This document shows, in pieces, positions 60,121 through 64,000 of a stretch of 64,000 nucleotides of DNA. The DNA comes from Castanea sativa (Eukaryota > Streptophyta > Magnoliopsida > Fagales > Fagaceae). The DNA is taken from positions 1,426,001 to 1,490,000 of the forward strand of contig NC_134022.1 in assembly GCF_040712315.1 (NCBI RefSeq), in the 5' to 3' direction. Numbering within the stretch: position 1 is the stretch's first letter; each line of letters begins with the position of its first letter. Below the pieces are notes generated by a model. That model was not told the origin of the DNA. It saw only the letters and a list, made by a program, of their open reading frames with translations, and did no database searches. Both the position numbers and the translations under genes were made by a program.

Positions 60121-60850
60121 AGAAAGAAAAGTGAAAATTAAGTGCAGTGACACGCTTCCAGGAATTTTGTTTTGGGGGTCATTATGAAATTTAAATTAAA
60201 AAAATTTTAATAGAAAGAGAACTTGAATATATCAAGTTATTGACAAAAAATAAAAAATAAAGTTTTACAATTTTCTTGTACAAGTTTTCAAATTTTGAAT
60301 TGTTATATGATTGTTCATTATGAGTATTTATTACCAATGTAGGTAACTATGGCCATTTTATTTTGTTAAGTTTGTCTAACATTTTTATTTTATGCAATTG
60401 TTGTTATCTATTAATTTGTCATTGTTTTTATAAAAATATTTTAAATTAAATGAATAAACTTAACTCATTGGTTCTGTATTAATTATTAACACACACAACC
60501 ACACTCATTCATACACAAAATAATACACTACGTGTCTACTTAATCAATTAAATGTTTGAACAATCACTAACTGTACAATTTATCTTCTTGAATTTTTCTG
60601 ACTTTATAACAAAAAGTTATAATAACATGATAACAATAGACACACATGTAATAAAGCCTTTCTATTTCCTAATTATTAAATTATATAAAGTTATATGATA
60701 TTTATATTGTACACACAAATATCCACACACATCATTATTCACACAAATAACATTATAGCAAAAAGTAATGCACACAATTAATATTAAACACACTCACACA
60801 CATATAATATAAATTTATAATAAAGAGTGACACTTACAGTTCACAAACAC
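60121..60850. other. AT-rich gene-free spacer
   Basis: No gene; frequent ACACAC and TTAATTA words. No element recognised. Confidence 0.35.
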
Positions 60851-61176
60851 TTAAGGCTGCGTTTGTTTCAACGGTAAACGGTTTCAGGAAATGGTTTTAC
60901 GCGTTTTCAGATGTTTGGCAGGTGCGGAAAATTTGGTCAAATGGAAAATAGCAAACATTTGACTGTAAAAAAGGGCCTCTGATCCGGAAATCCTTTTCCA
61001 TTCGTATTTTACCTTCAATTGGATTCAGCCCTCATTTTCCCTCTCGCCTTCTCGCTGCCTCAAGTCAAGCTCCAGTCAAGCTCCACTCCCTGCCTCAAGT
61101 CGGTCCGAGCTTCACCCACTGTCCGACAAGCTCCGCCACTCCCACGGTGAGTTTCCTCGTTTGTTTCTCGCAGTCT

Positions 61177-61760
61177 CCTTCACACACCTCCGACCCACAC
61201 CTCCGGCCCACACCCACACAACCTCACCCACACACCTCCAATCCCCACACAGCTCCGGCCCACTGGACAAACCCACAGCCCCACACCGCCGACCCACTTT
61301 AGACATCCCGATCCACCCACCTCCGACCCACAACCTCCGACCCACAACCTCCGACCCACACCCACACAACCCCACCCACACACCTCCGATCCCCACACAG
61401 CTCCGGCCCACTGGACAAACCCACAGCCCCACACCGCCGACCCACTTTACACATCCCGATCCACCCACCTCCGACCCACAACCTCCGACCCACACCTCCG
61501 GCCCACACCCACACAACCTCACCCACACAGCTCCGGCCCACTGGACAAACCCACACCCCCACACCGCCGACCCACTTTACACATCCTGAACCACCCACCT
61601 CCGACCCACTCCACCTCCGACCCACTCCACAAAGCCCGATCCACCCATCTCACCCACACACCTCCAACCCATTCTACAAAACCCAAACCACCTACCTCCA
61701 ACCCACAAACCTCCGACCCACCCCTCTACAAAACCCGACCAAACCTCCGACCCACCCTCT
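61177..61760. repeat. GC-rich minisatellite inside the Harbinger element
   Basis: Higher-order units starting CTCCGGCCCACTGGACAAAC occur at 61253, 61401 and 61531 (spacings 148 and 130). They are built from shorter CTCCGACCCACA-type words of about 12 bases. The array generates open frames on both strands, which I treat as artefacts. Confidence 0.85.
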
Positions 61761-62239
61761 GCAAATGGTGCTCTGGGTTGAACCGATATGGCTTATATAT
61801 ATATATAATTATTTAATTAAATACCTATTTAATTATTGATTTACTTTTTTTTTTAATTATCTAGTTATTTATTAAATTATTGATATCAGAAATTCAATTT
61901 TACTACTCTTACAATTATACAGAAATATCAATTTTGCTGCTCTTACAATTATTTAATTAAATGCAATGTGATTTGTTGGGAATTTTCTGCTATTGGTGTT
62001 TTTGTTGATGGGTACCCTACTGTTTAGGTAGAATATGTTTAGATTATTATTTAGAGGGGAATTAAACATGTTATGGCTGCTCATAATGGTTTTGATCTCA
62101 CTTGTTCAAAAAAAAAAAAAAATACTATAGATTGCTTGAATTTGGATTGTTTTACTGTTGTGGTTGTTTTTATATACTGTGTACTCAATATCATGCTTGT
62201 TTGCATACCTCTTAGACCACAATGTTTGTGATGTTTTAG

Positions 62240-63589
62240 ATGAAGAAAAAAACCAAAGCAGCAGTTCTTGCCTCAGTTGCATCTGTCCTCCTTGTGGGGG
62301 TTGCATTGGTAAGGAAATTGCGACGTAGACGACTGCCTAGGGCGCCTTATGTTAATCATGCAGCCGAAAGAGAGCATTACATAAATAGTATTCTGCATGG
62401 AAGTGAGAGACTTTGTGTTAGTCAAATTAGGATGAAACCTATAGCTTTTCACCACTTATGTCACATCCTCACTGAGGGGGAGCACATACGCCCTACTACG
62501 CACATGTCCGTTACGGAGCAAGTGCTAATTTTTTTACACATTATTGGTCATAATGTGAGGTTTCGTGTAATTGGTAGTCGGTTCCATAGATCAACTGAAA
62601 CTGTCCATAGATACTTCAACGTCGTCCTTAGGGGGTCCTGAAATTATATAGAGCTCTAATAAGATTGCCTAGCGAAGATACACCCCCAGAGATAAGGGAT
62701 AGCAGAAGGTTCTACCCCTATTTCAAGGTAAATATTAAGACTTGTGTATATGTGTAAATTGTGAAAGTTTGTGTAATTCTAAATCATTATGTTTGTCGAA
62801 AATTAGGATTGTGTTGGAGCGATAGATGGTACACATGTTCGTGCATCTGTGCCACCTGAGATACAAGGAAAGTTTCGTGGTCGCAAAGGTGGAACCACAC
62901 AAAATGTGTTAGCTGCCATTAGTTTTGACTTGAAGTTCACTTATGTATTGGCTGGATGGGAAGGCAGTGCACATGATTCACGTGTGTTAAATGATGCATT
63001 TGCTAGGCCACGGGGATTTTCAATTCCCTCAGGTATTATAGGATGACTTCACCTTTTGAGTTTATTAGTTTAATAAATTTTGTGCATTTTTCGAAGCATA
63101 GTAGTGATTTGGTTTTATTTTTGAACATGTGTAGGTAAGTATTATCTTGGTGATGCTGGGTATGGTAATAAAAATGGAATTCTGTCACCCTATCGGAGTG
63201 TGCGATATCACTTGAAAGAGTTTAGTGATCGTCCTCCTGAGAATGAACAAGAATTGTTCAACCTCCGACACTCTTCCTTGAGAACTACCATTGAGTGAGG
63301 ATTTAGAGTGTTGAAGAAACGTTTTCGAGTGTTGGATGCAGAACCATTTTGGTCTTTTGAAACACAAGTGAAAATAGTGTTAGCATGTTGTGTGATTCAT
63401 AATCACATTATGGAGATTGATCCTGCTGACTATATTATGGAAGCTGCAATGAACCAAGTAGAGGGTAGTGGCTCCCAACAAGAAACACAGTCACGTCAGG
63501 AGTCCCTTGAAGACAGTAGAGTGTGGAATGCTAAGAGAGATGAGATATGCAAAGCTATGTGGTCTGATTATACCAGGAGTGGAGAGTAG
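62240..63589 (+). pseudogene. Harbinger (HARBI1-like, DDE_Tnp_4) transposase with two lesions
   Basis: The nuclease cuts and joins transposon ends at TAA/TTA targets. Exons are 62240-62727, 62807-63032 and 63135-63589, with introns 62728-62806 (AAG|GTAAAT..TTAG|GA) and 63033-63134. The N-terminus has a hydrophobic stretch and RKLRRRR, then a helix-turn-helix-like region (VTEQVLIFLHIIGHNVRFR). The catalytic Asp residues are seen in GAIDGTH and HDSR, and the Glu in TTIE. Lesions: a missing base in the G run at about 62632-62636 shifts the frame after VVLRG, giving TGA at 62639; and TGA at 63296-63298 sits directly after the catalytic Glu where Arg (CGA) is expected. Both are single changes in an otherwise well-kept gene, so the copy is recent, or one change is an assembly error. 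Confidence 0.88.
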
Positions 63590-63917
63590 AACTTTATTTA
63601 GATTTATGTGATTGTCATATGTACTATATTCTTGTTTTATATATGTTTAATCTATTTACTGTAGACTTTTGGTGGTGTAAGGATCATTATTTTCAACAAT
63701 ACATTGTTATTTCCAGTAGTTGTTTCGTTCTGTTGTTCACATGTATAATCGTGGTTGTATGTGTGTTTGATTTGTTGTTCATATGCACAGTAATTTGTGA
63801 ATGCTAATTGGATTGTTTAAATGCTAGTCTCACTATGCAATTATTTTTTTTGATAAGTAAAGGTGTGAGGTAAACTAACAAAAAGGCCTTCTCACTATGC
63901 AATTATCATATGTAGTA

Positions 63918-64000
63918 ATGTCGAAAGGGAAAGAAAAGGTGGGTAGTAAGCAATTTCGATGGTTGCCACCAATGCACACGACGATGCTAACTGTACTTGC
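63918..64000 (+). CDS. Myb/SANT-like accessory protein of the Harbinger element, 5' end only
   Basis: ATG 63918 opens MSKGKEKVGSKQFRWLPPM.., which resembles the start of the Myb/SANT-like (Myb_DNA-bind_3) proteins encoded beside Harbinger transposases. These bind transposon ends and help import the nuclease. Only 27 complete codons lie in the window. It is on the same strand as the transposase, about 330 bp after its stop. Confidence 0.55.
   Translation, partial: MSKGKEKVGSKQFRWLPPMHTTMLTVL

Larger units (their letters stand above)
60855..64000 (+). mobile_element. PIF/Harbinger transposon, right end beyond the window
   Basis: GGCTGCGTTTGTTTC at 60855, preceded by TTAA, is a plausible left terminus with a TAA/TTA target. 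It is followed by a GC-rich tandem repeat, the transposase at 62240-63589 and the start of a Myb/SANT-like partner ORF at 63918. The gene order fits autonomous plant Harbinger elements. The right terminus and target duplication are outside the window, so the left boundary is provisional. Confidence 0.6.

Noticed and set aside
61112..61701. Overlapping open frames of 60-150 codons on both strands, Gly/Val/Trp-rich or Pro/Thr/His-rich
   Set aside because: They are produced by the GC-rich tandem repeat, which has no stops in several frames; no start context, splice sites or recognised domain.
61177..61760. Spaced repeats considered as a CRISPR-like array
   Set aside because: Plant nuclear context; units are contiguous minisatellite words without unique spacers.

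Overview
The window is a stretch of AT-rich, repeat-dense plant nuclear DNA. Genes are spliced with GT..AG introns, dinucleotide microsatellites are frequent, and most of the sequence is transposon debris. The one complete terpene synthase is, as far as I can judge from memory, closest to monoterpene synthases of oak (Quercus, the myrcene synthase type). I therefore infer a woody Fagaceae-like eudicot; nothing in the window proves the species.

Host genes are few. (1) A complete two-exon DPM2 gene (80 aa, ER subunit of dolichol-phosphate-mannose synthase) at 9838-10228, with a likely non-coding first exon about 7.6 kb upstream. (2) A complete seven-exon TPS-b terpene synthase at 39415-41952 (568 aa). 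It has no plastid transit peptide, and the last Asp of its DDxxD motif is replaced by Ala. (3) The last three recognisable exons of a protein phosphatase 4 regulatory subunit 2 gene on the minus strand (45028-46808), apparently without its 5' exons. (4) A broken second DPM2 copy at 55853-56217. (5) Minus-strand exon remnants of an unrecognised membrane protein at 59088-59510.

Layout. 1-2 kb: LINE RNase H debris. 2-11 kb: the DPM2 gene, its first intron enlarged by a 5'-truncated LINE and a TAA-flanked MITE. 10.9-12.9 kb: a block duplicated at 48.6-51.8 kb. 14-18 kb: a decayed BED-finger hAT transposon with recognisable promoter and 5' exon. 18.2-18.8 kb: a GC-rich hAT MITE with perfect 8-bp target duplication. 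21.9-27.7 kb: two solo LTRs of one family in opposite orientations. 28-34 kb: a triplicated array carrying fragments of an endogenous pararetrovirus polymerase and a Helitron-like piece. 34-36 kb: two more LTR-like blocks. 36.5-38.5 kb: a non-autonomous hAT element with a duplicated 5' end. 39-42 kb: the terpene synthase. 43.7-47 kb: LINE RNase H and the PP4R2 fragment. 48.6-57.2 kb: the second DPM2 unit, interrupted by a MITE and by an intact 658-codon ZMYM1-like hAT transposase ORF. 57.5-59 kb: a non-autonomous Helitron. 59.5-60.1 kb: nested MITEs. 60.9-64 kb: a PIF/Harbinger element with a lesioned transposase and the start of its Myb/SANT-like partner ORF, running off the window.

The genes do not form a pathway or cluster. 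The main story is repeated duplication of the DPM2 locus, with insertions that can be dated relative to each other by comparing the copies. I saw no tRNA, rRNA or convincing known ncRNA gene.
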